Source of the DNA: Siphlonurus alternatus
Lineage: Eukaryota > Arthropoda > Insecta > Ephemeroptera > Siphlonuridae
Direction: 5' to 3'
Assembly (NCBI GenBank): GCA_949825025.1
Contig: OX463778.1
Location: 42,030,646 to 42,094,645, forward strand
DNA: 64,000 nucleotides
Shown: piece by piece, positions 13,401-23,443 of the stretch
Position numbering within the stretch: the stretch's first letter is position 1
How the letters are laid out: the number at the start of each line of letters is the position of its first letter
Position numbers and translations under genes: made by a program
The notes under the pieces: model-generated
Databases searched by the model: none
What the model saw: only the letters and a program-made list of their open reading frames with translations
Told to the model about the DNA's origin: nothing

Positions 13401-13998
13401 ATTCTGAAAAAAATTTAAAATGTTCTTCTCTACACCCCCTATCAGTAGCTAAAATATCAGGTATACAAATACGATCTAGTTTTTGAGTTATGAATTTTTA
13501 AAGTTGACTAATTTAACATGGGATTTTCATTTCTCCATGTTAAAGTAGTCAACTTTAAAAATTTATAACTAAAAAACTAGATCGTATTTGTATACCTGAT
13601 ATTTTAGCTACTGATAGGGGGTGTAGAGGAGAACATTTTAAATTTTTTTCAGAATTTTTGTGAGAGGGATTTTTTTTAACATTGGTGGCGTTACCTTACC
13701 CTTAAATATACTTTAAAGATTTTATGTATTGATTATATTGATCTTGTTCTAAGCTAACAAAAAGAAAGATATGTCATAAGATTTGTTGAGTGTCAACTAA
13801 TGTAAGTGTACTAATAATCTCAGGTCCCTGCCCTCCGCTTTTTCCTTTTTTTTTTTTTTTTTTTTTTAATACTAAACATAACTTTTGATGCAGGTATTTG
13901 GATATACTCCTCTACTCAACACTCAATTTCGAGCAGATTCAATACTATTTAAAACTCGCATCCCACACGACAAGCAGAAGTGCTTCAAGTTCATATAA
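4474..13998 (+). CDS. EXTL3 (botv): Exostosin-like glycosyltransferase (EXTL3 / brother of tout-velu)
   Basis: Type II Golgi/ER membrane enzyme; the family adds GlcNAc to the linkage region to start heparan-sulfate chains. Thirteen exons: 4474-4756, 6948-7099, 7683-8690, 9491-9706, 10538-10654, 10716-10809, 10873-11054, 11346-11420, 11483-11610, 12075-12199, 12899-13047, 13107-13211, 13894-13998. Phases agree throughout, giving 912 residues, close to the human protein (about 919). Order: short cytosolic tail; one membrane segment (about 31-50); coiled-coil stem (about 97-150); exostosin domain (about 189-535, Cys-rich start [12 protein letters not shown]); GT64 domain (about 656-895) with DDD metal-binding residues at 737-739. 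The C-terminal Cys motif (FRCPGCP, HKCINFF) and the end KCFKFI are typical. The start is the ATG in GCAGAATGACA; an upstream in-frame GTG is not used. The intron after 13047 has an unusual GTGCCC donor; homology (RKPPVK then VTSRWTFRC) supports it. Introns range from 59 bases to over 2 kb. Confidence 0.95.
4929..5885. mobile_element. TIR element in exostosin intron 1 (outer)
   Basis: The ends are inverted repeats of about 35 bases built around ACAGATCTTAGTTTAC and GTAAACTAAGATCTGT, continuing into the flanking TATA. It lies wholly in intron 1 of the exostosin gene. A second element (4962-5430) sits just inside its left end, making a nested pair. A smaller inverted repeat (ATCAGCCA ... TGGCTGAT) lies at about 5771-5822. 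No transposase is encoded. Confidence 0.7.
4962..5430. mobile_element. 469-bp nested TIR element
   Basis: Perfect or near-perfect 32-base terminal inverted repeats: AATAGGTGACTTGTCCTTAC at the left, and its reverse complement ending CACCTATT at 5430. The interior is relatively GC-rich and has only short open frames. It is inserted in the left end of the 4929-5885 element. No target duplication is evident. Confidence 0.75.
7159..7352. mobile_element. pogo/Tigger-like MITE, 194 bp, in exostosin intron 2
   Basis: The ends are CAGTAAAAACTCATTTATTA and TAATAACAAGTTTTTACTG, inverted, and flanked by TA on both sides. TIRs beginning CAGTA with a TA target are typical of pogo/Tigger-type Tc1-mariner relatives. 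It is too short to encode a transposase. Confidence 0.7.
12337..12649. mobile_element. Foldback element enclosing a tRNA-like sequence
   Basis: A left arm of about 68 bases starting TAATTCCAATGTGCT is repeated in inverse orientation at 12580-12649 with only a handful of mismatches. Between the arms lies a tRNA-like segment (about 12499-12573). The element sits in intron 10 of the exostosin gene. Combining a Pol III-type tRNA-like head with terminal inverted repeats is unlike an ordinary SINE, which ends in a simple 3' tail. Confidence 0.7.
12499..12573 (+). ncRNA. tRNA-like sequence (A and B box), not a canonical tRNA gene
   Basis: There is an A-box-like TAGTTCAGTTGG and a B box GGTTCAATTCC inside a perfect T-arm (CCGGG TTCAATT CCCGG). 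The anticodon arm TCTGT / ACGGA pairs over five bases around a 7-base loop, CTAGATC, giving AGA as the formal anticodon. The acceptor stem does not pair properly and the variable region is short, unlike a real tRNA-Ser. I read it as a tRNA-derived pseudogene or SINE head. Confidence 0.6.
13354..13701. mobile_element. TTAA-flanked palindromic MITE, family P1 copy 1 (exostosin intron 12)
   Basis: A 348-bp foldback whose arms pair almost from end to end: GGGTAAGGTAACGCCACC at the left against its reverse complement at the right, with the centre near 13525. Both sides carry TTAA, the piggyBac-type target. Related copies lie at about 26062-26436, 59289-59631 and 60627-60952, sharing internal blocks such as TATCAGGTATACAAAT. 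Confidence 0.85.
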
Positions 13999-14555
13999 GA
14001 ACGGAAGAATCTCACTGGTCAAAAAGCCACCTCACTCAAGTCTATGTCACGTACAAACTAGTGTGTTCGCCTAGCTCAATGAGTTAATTTTTTTAAGTAC
14101 TATACTTTGCTACTTAATTGCTGTCTTCATATTTATTTAGGATTTTTTTAATCCTCTTTTAATTTTTATGACTTGACAGCACATCAGTCAGTTTCAGATT
14201 ATTTTATTTTTTTTACTATAAACAGTCTGCTTATTTTTGCATTTATTTGTACAGTCATTATAAAAACCTGCAATATAAATCAAATTTGTAAATAATTTTA
14301 ATTTTTAAGTAAATATTTATTGTTGAAATACGTAATAATGTTTTATTTAAACCTTTAAAAAAAAAAATTACATGATATATTTAATATTATTTTGCTTCAC
14401 GATGAGACAATGGAGGCAATAATACAGGTACATGTTATTAATTAAAGTTACTTAAAGAAGAAATTTTATATTTTAATTTAAATATTTTTATTTAATAACT
14501 ACAGTAAATTTCTTTGTGTTACATTTTCATATAATATTTAATATCTTGTTATTTA

Positions 14556-14561
14556 AATAAA
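14556..14561 (+). promoter_or_regulatory. Candidate polyadenylation signal of the exostosin gene
   Basis: This is the first AATAAA I see after the stop codon at 13998, about 560 bases downstream. In DNA this AT-rich it could be a chance match. Confidence 0.35.
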
Positions 14562-15544
14562 AAGTTAAAAGAAATCGAGAAAGATATTAATTAGCTGTAC
14601 AGAACATATACATTTAACTGATAAAGCTTAGTTACCACATTGTGCATTATAAACTTTAAAAATAAAAAATAAAAGGACACTATAAAAGATCCTATACACA
14701 GAGACTAACATTACCAAAGTGTCTGGCTTTCAGCTTTAAATCGAGTAGAATTTTTTTGTCAGACTGAATACAGAAGTTGGTCACTTTTAACCAAAGAATT
14801 CAAAACTTTCCACCGTATCATATATTTGCCTTGTGGTTGGCAACCGTTTGGCATCAATGTCAAGTTTACTAAGTTTCATATATTTAATTTGTTTTTTGTC
14901 GAAAACGCTTGGATGTCCTTCAGCTCAGCTCGGCCAGTGGAGTTCTTTGTTACAAACAACGTAACAATGACTGAAGATGTTACAAACACAACAAAAATCA
15001 AGTTAATTGTGAACCAGAGTATAGTTTATATAAGTTATAGGCAGCAATCATCGTGACGCTGTTAAAAATATAACTCTTTTCTTACTAAACCTCTAGCCAA
15101 CCACAATACAAGGTTATAATTATATAAAATGTGGAGTAGCTAGAATATTATAATAATAAAAAGGGACAATTTGTAATAATTTTTAAGTGTTCTAAAAAAA
15201 TAACAAATAAAAAATATATTAATAAGAAAAAAAGAAAAAAAAAATAAGGAGAATACGTATATTATTCAACCTCTGCAGAAATTATTTCAAAGACCTCTGC
15301 ATGAATTGTTAATATACTACATAATTCCAATTCATGTTTGAAATGTTAAAAAATATTAAAAAATCTATAATATAGTAACTGCAAAATTAAATTATGAACA
15401 TCTAACATGAGGTCACAGTAGCTGATCAAAAAATAAAGCCTTCATATAATTATAATATATGTCAAATGAAAATTGTTTCGTCTAAATTCTTGCATCACAT
15501 ATAGTCATTTAATCAGATTTTGACATGACATATATAAGGCCTTT

Positions 15545-15672
15545 AAAGCCGGTATTACATGATACAACTTTCCTTTACAAGAAAACTTCAACTCCCATTT
15601 GTTTGTATGGAGATGAAATTTTCTTGCAAGGAAAAATTGCATGCAAAATTGTAGCGTGTAACTCAGGCTTTA
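15545..15672. mobile_element. Short foldback MITE, about 128 bp
   Basis: Inverted ends AAAGCCGGTATTACATG and TGTAACTCAGGCTTT continue into a partly paired interior (CAAGAAAACTTC against GAAATTTTCTTG). No target duplication was determined. Confidence 0.55.
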
Positions 15673-16072
15673 GACAAAAAAGTTATCAAATATAATATAT
15701 GGCTTTAAAAAACGTTACGACTTTTACAGGAGGCTTTTTAATCTGCTACCTACCACGATGCTGTACTGCATGATATCTTTAAAATACTATTTTGCACATG
15801 GCTCTACCATGTTATCAATCATGATAATTAATATATTTTAAAATATACAAAAATATGTTTATAATACATATTTTAACCTGTAATATAAAACTATGGAATG
15901 CAGAAGTTGTGCACATACTACAGTATATTTATAATTTTATACAGTAAATGCATGGATATGAAATATTTTTTAATTATTTTATGTCCTCCGTAAAATAGCT
16001 TTAACAAATGTTGGGACTCCTATGATGAAACCATCCACCCAACTCAATGTATTCAAATAACATATACTGTAT

Positions 16073-16394
16073 AATGGAGTACCAACCTCAATTTTTTTTT
16101 ATTGCAGAAATGCATAGAGGGTGCAAAGTTATGCTACTTTCATTTTTTTCAGATTTTTTAGCCCGGCAAATATTTTTTAAAAATTATTGAAAGTGCAGAA
16201 AAAGTGCCGCCTCTTGCCGCCTCTCTTAATAAAAGATAGGACCCAAAAGGGACGTGGATTCGAACCCGACCTCGCCAAAACTTTTTAGCAATACTTCCCG
16301 GTCCCTAAAAAATCTGAAAAAAAATCAGAGTAACATAACTTTTCATCCTCTATCCATTTCTGCTATAAAAAATTTTGAGGTCGATACTCCATTG
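16073..16394. mobile_element. Hairpin MITE, family P2 copy 1, with tRNA-like fragment
   Basis: The ends AATGGAGTA and TACTCCATT and the internal blocks (GCAGAAATG, ATAGAGGGTG) are shared with copies at 36174-36484 and 47948-48289. The right half contains, on the minus strand, GGTTCGAATCC within a T-arm-like context (16246-16272); the same position in the other two copies holds a GTGACGTCAC-containing hairpin instead. Confidence 0.75.
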
Positions 16395-17199
16395 TATATA
16401 CTTAATTATTGCATCTTCACGGCAAGTGCAATAAGTGCACACTGAGGGTTTAGAGACTATATGAACATTCCAAAATAGTCAGATGTCTTTTATGGTTTTC
16501 AGTGTTCTCCTATAATTTCAGCTTATAAGCAAGGTTGAAACTTAATTAATATTTAATATACAGTATGTAACACCACGTTTACTATATACGAGGGTAGTAT
16601 GATAAGTTCCTTATGTCGTATAGAAAAAATCCGGCTAGATAAAATTAACAACTGTACCAGGTTAAGTAATATTTCAGTAGGTCAGATACAAATTTTTACC
16701 CCGATATCACTTATTTTAATTTCTGGGGGTCAGTTTTCGTGAAGCACGGTCGGGAAATTAAAATTTGACCAAAAATTAGTACTTTTTACCAGTTTCAATA
16801 TCTGTTGCAGAAAAAAGTTGATGCATGGGAAATTCATGAAAATCTCGTGAAAACATCAGAAAACCTTACTCTATCAGGCTCTAGTGCTGTTTATTTGTTA
16901 CCTAAATTTTTAATAGGATATATGCCTCACTGAAGTGTACCCTTCACTGTTTGGCCAAAATCATCTGTCATTTAAGATTTCATTAAAAAAATACACAAAA
17001 TTTTGAATACAGACAGTCTTATGTAACATCAGCAAATAGCAGAGATTATGGGCTTTCTAATGATATAATTATATTACATCTCCAATGAAAAATTACGACG
17101 AAAAAACTTGCCGCGTTAGGGGTGCCGCAAATGAGCTTATTAAGGCCCAAAAAAAGGGTGGTGACGGTCCATGAAATTTCATAATTGCTTGTTTATAAA

Positions 17200-18881
17200 C
17201 AGTGGTGAAAGTAGTTTCAATTTCTTACCAGTGCGCTTCAGATAGTGGCCTGAAGGGCCCGAACCCCCGCCGGAGGCGCGATTTTTTTGGGAAAAGGGGC
17301 GTGGCTTAATTTTTTTCATTGAAAAGTTGCACTGAAATTGATTTATAATATTTTCTTTTTTTTTTAACAAGGATGCACCCCTAAGAGATTTTTCAACTAG
17401 AGTGAGGGGTTAATTTTTTTTTAAGATTTTTTTTTTCTAAAAATATTTTAAAATGCCCTCTATCTAAGAATTAAAAACAAAAAATTCCCAAAGTTGGTGT
17501 TTTGGAGGCTTAATTTTTTAACATGCAAATTTATGGCACAGAAAGCAGCATTTTACTGTTTATACTCACACTTCATCTGAACTATGGAACCAATTACAAA
17601 ATATCTAACAATAAGTAATCTATGATGAATTTCTTTAATAGATTTTCGATTTACAAATAAAACATTTTTTTACTGAGTCATTTTTCTGGGAAAAATATTG
17701 GAAATCCTTATGAGAATTAACCCACAAATTAAGTAAAATTAAATACTTTTTCTGACTTTTTAACCGCGAAAAAAAATATAGTGTCACACGTTAAATTGAT
17801 GCAAAAAGTATTCAAAAATATTTCCTGTGCTGCCTAATGAAAATTTAAATATAAATTTTTATATAAAAAAAAATCACAAACAAGCACTTTGTTGTTCGTT
17901 GTCTATGCATGTCTGGCAGCAGTGTTAATACTGTAAAAATATTTTAATTAACTGTTTCATAATTTAGAATGTTTTATTTTTTTTAATAAGTGTTACATTT
18001 TTTTAAATAAATAAATTATTGTTTTAAATGTCTCGAAAATTAGTTTAAACAAAATATTCCAAAAAGATGAAAGGTTACAATTTTAAAAAAAAAATCTAAC
18101 GATTTTACCACTTCCATGATCATGTAATAAAACATCATGATCACTTCATATAAAAATTGAAGAAAAAATAGTAAACAATAAACCTATACAGATATTTAAA
18201 AAAAAATTATAAAAATATTATTTCTTTGATTTAAAAAATCTAAAAAAAATAATATAATAAATAAATCTGCTCGCCATAAAAAGTGCATTTATGATTATGA
18301 TAAAATATTATAATTAACTTTTTAAACATATTAAGGAGCATTCACAAAGTCTTAAGGCCACATTTAAGGCTCGATAATTTAAAGCTTGATTTTAGACGTG
18401 TTTTTTAGACCCAAAATTTTTGGTCTTAAATTTTTGAGCCTTAAATGTGGCCTTAAGGCTTTGTGAATGCCCCTTATAGTCTTTTAATTTATAATAATGT
18501 TTGACTGCAGCACTACTATTTATTTACAATGCAACAATTTCATACCTCAAATTATTAATTCGTTTTTATTTTTTACGTAATGAAAAAATAAATATAAGTG
18601 AATAGATCGAGTAGATTTCAATTATTTTTTTAGAACAAATTTTAAAAGAAAGTGCCATGCAAGTTAAAACTTCGTGAGAGAGAAAAAAAAAAATACAATA
18701 CTATCATGCATTGAGCATGATTATAATGTTATCTGTTCACACTTGCAAATATTATTTTTTTCGTTAAAAATTGTTGATTTTTTTGGTAAATTTCGATCAG
18801 TGTCTTACCAGTGCGCCGCACTGGCGTCAAATGTCTTACCAGTGCGGCGCACTGGTGCGCACCGGCTTACTTTCACCACTG
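17200..18881. mobile_element. Non-autonomous hAT-like element, copy 1 (1682 bp)
   Basis: It begins CAGTGGTGAAAGTA and ends TACTTTCACCACTG, with an exact 8-bp target duplication TTTATAAA (17192-17199 and 18882-18889), as expected of hAT transposons. GC-rich sub-terminal blocks (repeated CAGTGCG motifs, CCCGCCGGAGGCGCG) flank an AT-rich interior. No transposase is encoded, so it would have to be mobilised in trans. It contains a nested palindrome at 18335-18473. The second copy at 27658-29339 has the same length. Confidence 0.93.
18335..18473. mobile_element. Nested palindromic MITE inside hAT-like copy 1
   Basis: GCATTCACAAAGTCTTAAGG and its inverse CCTTAAGGCTTTGTGAATGC form arms of about 45 bases. 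The flanks are TTAA on the left and TTAT on the right. The same palindrome is at about 28793-28931 in copy 2, so it was acquired before the two hAT-like copies separated. Confidence 0.7.
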
Positions 18882-19199
18882 TTTATAAAGCAAAAATCAA
18901 ACTATTTGCGGTGTCTGGTGGCACAGAATAGATCATTGGATCACGGCGCAATACCAAAGATAAAAAAACATCCCTGGAATATCACAGCAGTGGGTGTTAT
19001 ACCGGTTCAAAGTTCAAATTTAGTCAATTTTGAGGGAGCTTCACAAAAACTGACCCCCAGAAATTAATATAAGTGATATCGGGGTAAAAATTTGTATCTG
19101 ACCTATTGAAATATCACTTAAGTCGGTACAGTTGTTAATTTTATCTCGCTGGATTTTTTTCTATACGACTTAAGGAACTTATCATACGAACCTCGTATA

Positions 19200-20794
19200 T
19201 AGTTAAAAGAAACATATCTATAAACTAAAATATTTCTAATTATGTATAGCACCAAGAGAGAATTGTAAATGGGCTTATAAACCATTGAAACTGAAGGCCA
19301 TCTATTTCTTTCACAAATTTTTTATCACTAATTACAACCTATGTAATTGTTCATTTACCATTTTGCATGAAAAGTCATGCATTAAATTTAATGTACGTGC
19401 TTGTGTGTTATTGCTTATATTGAAGTAATTATATTATTTTATAATACAAACAATAAAAATTTTGATTTAGAATTAGACCGGTCATTATTATGGGTGGAAA
19501 TACGTAGTTCCACTGTTTGAAATTTTAAATTTAGGACACTTTTATCAGCTTTCAAAGATAAATATATAACACATTACAGCAGATTATAAATCATATAGCC
19601 TTACAGTGCTTATATAGCAGTATAAAAATATTTTCAACCCCGTAAAATCTCCGGTCTTTATATTAGTCATGCAAACAAATTTACCAAAGCATTAAAAAAA
19701 TGTTAAATTTTAGCACATGAACCCTTGCGCTTTAAAGAATAATCAACACAATCATAGTTACATAAACATAAATCAATAATAATTAAGCATAAGAAATTTT
19801 TGTTTCCTTGAAACGATTAAATTTGAAAATTTGACAGGCACATATTTAACATTCATTATCATTGAATTAAAATGTATAAAGACATTAAAGACTATAAAAT
19901 ATAATTATTTGGAATGAATCCAATTTGTATTGTCAACACATTCTTATTTTTCTTAACGAGATGGTGAAGAAATAAACTCAAGATATATTTAATATCTTCT
20001 AGTAAAGTTAGTACTAAAAATGAACAAAGCCAATTTATCACTTATACTAAAATACTAAAACAATTAAAATTAAGTAAATTTTCTTTAAAAATGTGTTGCA
20101 ATTAATGTATCGAATATTATTCAAGAATTTAATTTGTTTTGCATGTTAATTAATCTCTGTATTTGTAAAAATCTTGTTTTTGAGAATGTGAAGAATAAAG
20201 TAATCATAATATGTAATTATGTTGTTTTTGGCACAGACATTCTTAGTTTTTACTATTTTTGCAAAAAAGTATAAACAGAATTGGCTCTTGTTATTTAAAG
20301 CGCTGAAATCACAAAGAATAACATTAAAATATAAAGAGTATATTACATTATTACATGAGTATAAACATCATTAATTACTGTATAATATATCGTCTAAAAT
20401 AAATAATTTTTATCAATCCATATAACAATTAAAACGCACAATAAAATATTTGTATTCTTCAATATTTTCCTCTGTTTATATAATTATATACTATATAGCA
20501 GCTTATATTAAATTGCCAAATCCTATAAAATGTTGTTAATTAAAAAAAGGAAATTGCAATAACAATGTTTTGTTTTTTACGATTGTTAAAAACAATTATA
20601 ATTATCTAGGATTCTAGGATATAATTCTGTTACGATTTTGTCTGCTTATCATCCTATGTTTATGAGCTTAAAAAAAGTTCCTTATCACACCCCAAATGGA
20701 AGACATGAACTTCCTTTTCTTGACAAAAGGAATGTGTTCAGGTGGTCCCTCAAGAATATCAGTTCTTCTACCGAGACTACTTTCAGTCAAAGCT
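19200..20794. other. Intergenic DNA between convergent genes
   Basis: AT-rich DNA with no gene recognised. It should contain the tetraspanin 3' UTR, read leftward from 20795. I did not identify a convincing polyadenylation signal. Confidence 0.6.
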
Positions 20795-23443
20795 TCACGA
20801 GGTTTGCTCGTAGGACTTGTAAGAGTGAGACGAGCGCTTGTGTCGCACGGTGCAGAACAGCAGCATCGAGGAGATGAGCCCAAACAGCTGCAATCAAACA
20901 TAGAGTTACTCCAAAACTTGCAAACTTCCTCTAAGTATAAATTTACCTGAATAAATGCAACAACCAGACCAACAATGCCCACGATGTGCAGTCGCTGCAC
21001 AAACCACATTTGTACTTGCTCAGCACAACCTTTTGCAAACCACATGTCTGGATCCTCCGTCTGACCACAGTCTGTAAAATAAGTGAAAAAATGTAACGGT
21101 GAAAAGCCGATCATAAACATAATTATGTAACTGCAATAAAATATTTGTTAAGATTTAAGTAGATTGAAAAGAGCTACCTGTTAGGTTTGTAAACTTGGGA
21201 AGACAACAGGACTTTGGCACGTAGCTGTGTCCTGGCCAGGCTTGAATGTCATACCAGTCCTCATGGCTCCCCACTCCGCAGCAATTAAACTGCAACAGGC
21301 AGATTTTGTCAGCGGAGGTTCTGCAATGCAGTCCTATAAACTACTAGCTACTGTACGTAGCACCTAGAATTTTTGTACCTCTCGCTGGGCGTGGTCCCAG
21401 ATGTTTGCAAGTCCACTAGGAGGGTTGATGCTGTAGTGTTCTGCAATGCCCACTCGCAACTCCTCACTCAGGGTGTTGCCGAGAGGAACACGGAATAGGA
21501 AGCCCACTGCAGCCATCAGGAATTCCAATACAAACAGGAACACCACCAGGCTGAAGTACTGCATAGAAAATTCAATATTTGGTTAAACCACTCATGACAC
21601 TACAAAATATTCTATAAGACTGTTGAGAGCTACAAGTTTAACTGCTGAAATTACTTATTTCTGAATTACTAGCACTGTATATTACATAATATTATACACA
21701 CCAATGAACTTTTTAATTCAAAATGTAGCTATAATAAATCTGCATTGCATGACCATTAATTATAACAGTGAAGTCTGCATCAGATTGCAGTGTAAAATAT
21801 ATGCTTATATATAATATATTTATCGGACAGCTATATATAATGTAGGTATCATATTAAATGGAACTCCAGAAAAAAAAAGTGATAATAGCTACTGAAAAAA
21901 ACACCTTTTAAGATTAGAGTTTTAAGCTTATAATCTCTGATCCAATTTTGAATTAAATTATTAAATTCAGTAAAACATATTTACTGTGCAAGATAATAAA
22001 AAGTAGAAAAAAACAACAATATAAACATTATACATGACGTGTGTGTGTATATACACATTAATTAAATGATGAAATTTTATCTAAGCTATATAAGGACTGT
22101 GTACTGCATGTGTACAAACGATATTTAATTGTTTATAATTGATTTAGAATAAATATGTTCAAAGTATAATTTGTTAACTAAAATCTTGTACACACAATTT
22201 AAGTTGTTTTAATAAAAACCATGACTTGTGGGAGGAGAAAAAATCTTTATTAAGGAGAAAATTTGTTTATTTAGCAAACTTGTATTTTGTAAAAGTTGAT
22301 GATAATAGGAATAAAGGGATTAAATATACTTCACAGACCCTTACACAAATACAAATTATAAAATCATGTGTAAAATAATATTTAAATCACAATTAAAGTT
22401 ATATAAGTTTGAATTTTCAATATATGTCTCACGTTTTTAATTTTTTAAATTAACACAAGGACTTGACATAGATAAATTGGATAAATAATACCACAACCAA
22501 AAAAACACACAAACTTACTGTGACGAGCAAGCAGCGGCTCTGGAACCACGAGCCACAGCAGCCGAAGAAGGCGACCACAAACATGGTGACTCCTGCTGCA
22601 ATGCATAAGCTGTCTGCACTGAGCATGCTGTACTGCGGAAGTAATGCTGCATAACCTGTGTAGGCGAGGCGCAGCCAAAGTCCAGCACCAAGCAGAGCAC
22701 ATCCCGAGAGCTGAATTCACAAAACAGAGGATGCGGGGAAAATTAATTTTAATTAAGAAAACACAAAATATATAGTATTAAGAATTTTATTAACATGAAA
22801 ACTGTTCATTATTTTTCACGTATCTCAACGATGAACGATCATTTCATGCAGTTATTAGAACTAAAAGCTAATATATAAGTATAACGCTGTCGATCGATCA
22901 TTACAAATATTTCAGGAATATATATGTATATATATATATATTTAATTAATTAAGTTATCATAACGTACGTGAGAGATGCACACGTTATATTTTAATTATA
23001 AGAATGATTTAACATGATTGATACATTTCTAATATTTTTAGCACTCAACAAATAATTTAATTATTATTTAATTAATAATTGTATAAAACTCCTAGAATCA
23101 TATGATTTACTTTAAATTTGATTTACTTCGTGTAAAAACTGTAAAAAGAAATCACAATAAATGCAATCAAAATGTCAAATTACGTGAGGTGAGAAAGCAT
23201 TAAATATGTACGGAATTGACAGGCACAATATTGAGTTCACTTTTTTCACATAATAATATCAGCACCGCGCGGGTACCGCGCTCTAAGGCAGGATTTCTTG
23301 CACTCTGATGGAGGCCGATGGAGCATGTCGATGAGGCGACGGGGCGGCCTAGGCGCAAAGATATCGGAAAGAACACTTACCCACAAAACCACGTTGAGCG
23401 TGCAGAAGGTGAGGCGCACGCACGTGTACCCGCTACGCCCCAT
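20795..23443 (-). CDS. Tetraspanin
   Basis: Four-pass membrane organiser protein of the plasma membrane or endosomes. Six coding exons (minus strand): 23443-23381, 22710-22519, 21558-21379, 21289-21178, 21071-20947, 20887-20795. Phases agree, giving 254 residues, normal for the family. Membrane segments lie at about 11-33, 56-75, 82-107 and 212-236. The large extracellular loop has the CCG signature (148-150), a second Cys pair (173-174) and single cysteines at 184 and 198, giving the usual six-cysteine pattern. The short tail ends SYKSYEQTS. The N-terminus MGRSGYTCVR and LPQYSMLSADSL after membrane segment 1 recall the TSPAN4/TSPAN9/Tsp5D type, but I would not fix the subfamily. The frame running on beyond 20947 into the intron is not the coding end; the CAG acceptor at 20888-20890 restores the end of membrane segment 4. 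Confidence 0.94.

Larger units (their letters stand above)
14000..16072. other. 3' UTR and intergenic DNA after the exostosin gene
   Basis: No coding gene is recognised. It is AT-rich and holds the likely 3' UTR and one small foldback at 15545-15672. The single open frame of about 76 codons near 14826 resembles nothing I know. Confidence 0.6.
16589..19195. mobile_element. Mariner-like TIR element, split by a hAT-like insertion
   Basis: Long terminal inverted repeats of about 155 bases start CGAGGGTAGTATGATAAG and end CTTATCATACGAACCTCG, flanked by TA on each side. CGAGGGT-type ends with a TA target suit a Tc1-mariner-type MITE. A 1682-bp element (17200-18881) interrupts it; without that insertion and its 8-bp duplication the host element would be about 917 bases. 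No transposase frame is present. Confidence 0.8.

Noticed and set aside
17179..17370. Open frames repeated at 17179-17370 and 27535-27828, and at 18674-18931 and 29132-29407
   Set aside because: They lie in the duplicated hAT-like element and contain no transposase or other domain.
20668..21120. A 150-residue minus-strand protein
   Set aside because: It is tetraspanin exon 20947-21071 read through the next intron and then in the wrong frame of the last exon.
22445..22720. 91-residue minus-strand frame with MNSALGMCSAWCW
   Set aside because: It is an out-of-frame reading of tetraspanin exon 22710-22519; the frame with LSGCALLGAGLWL matches the family and the phases.
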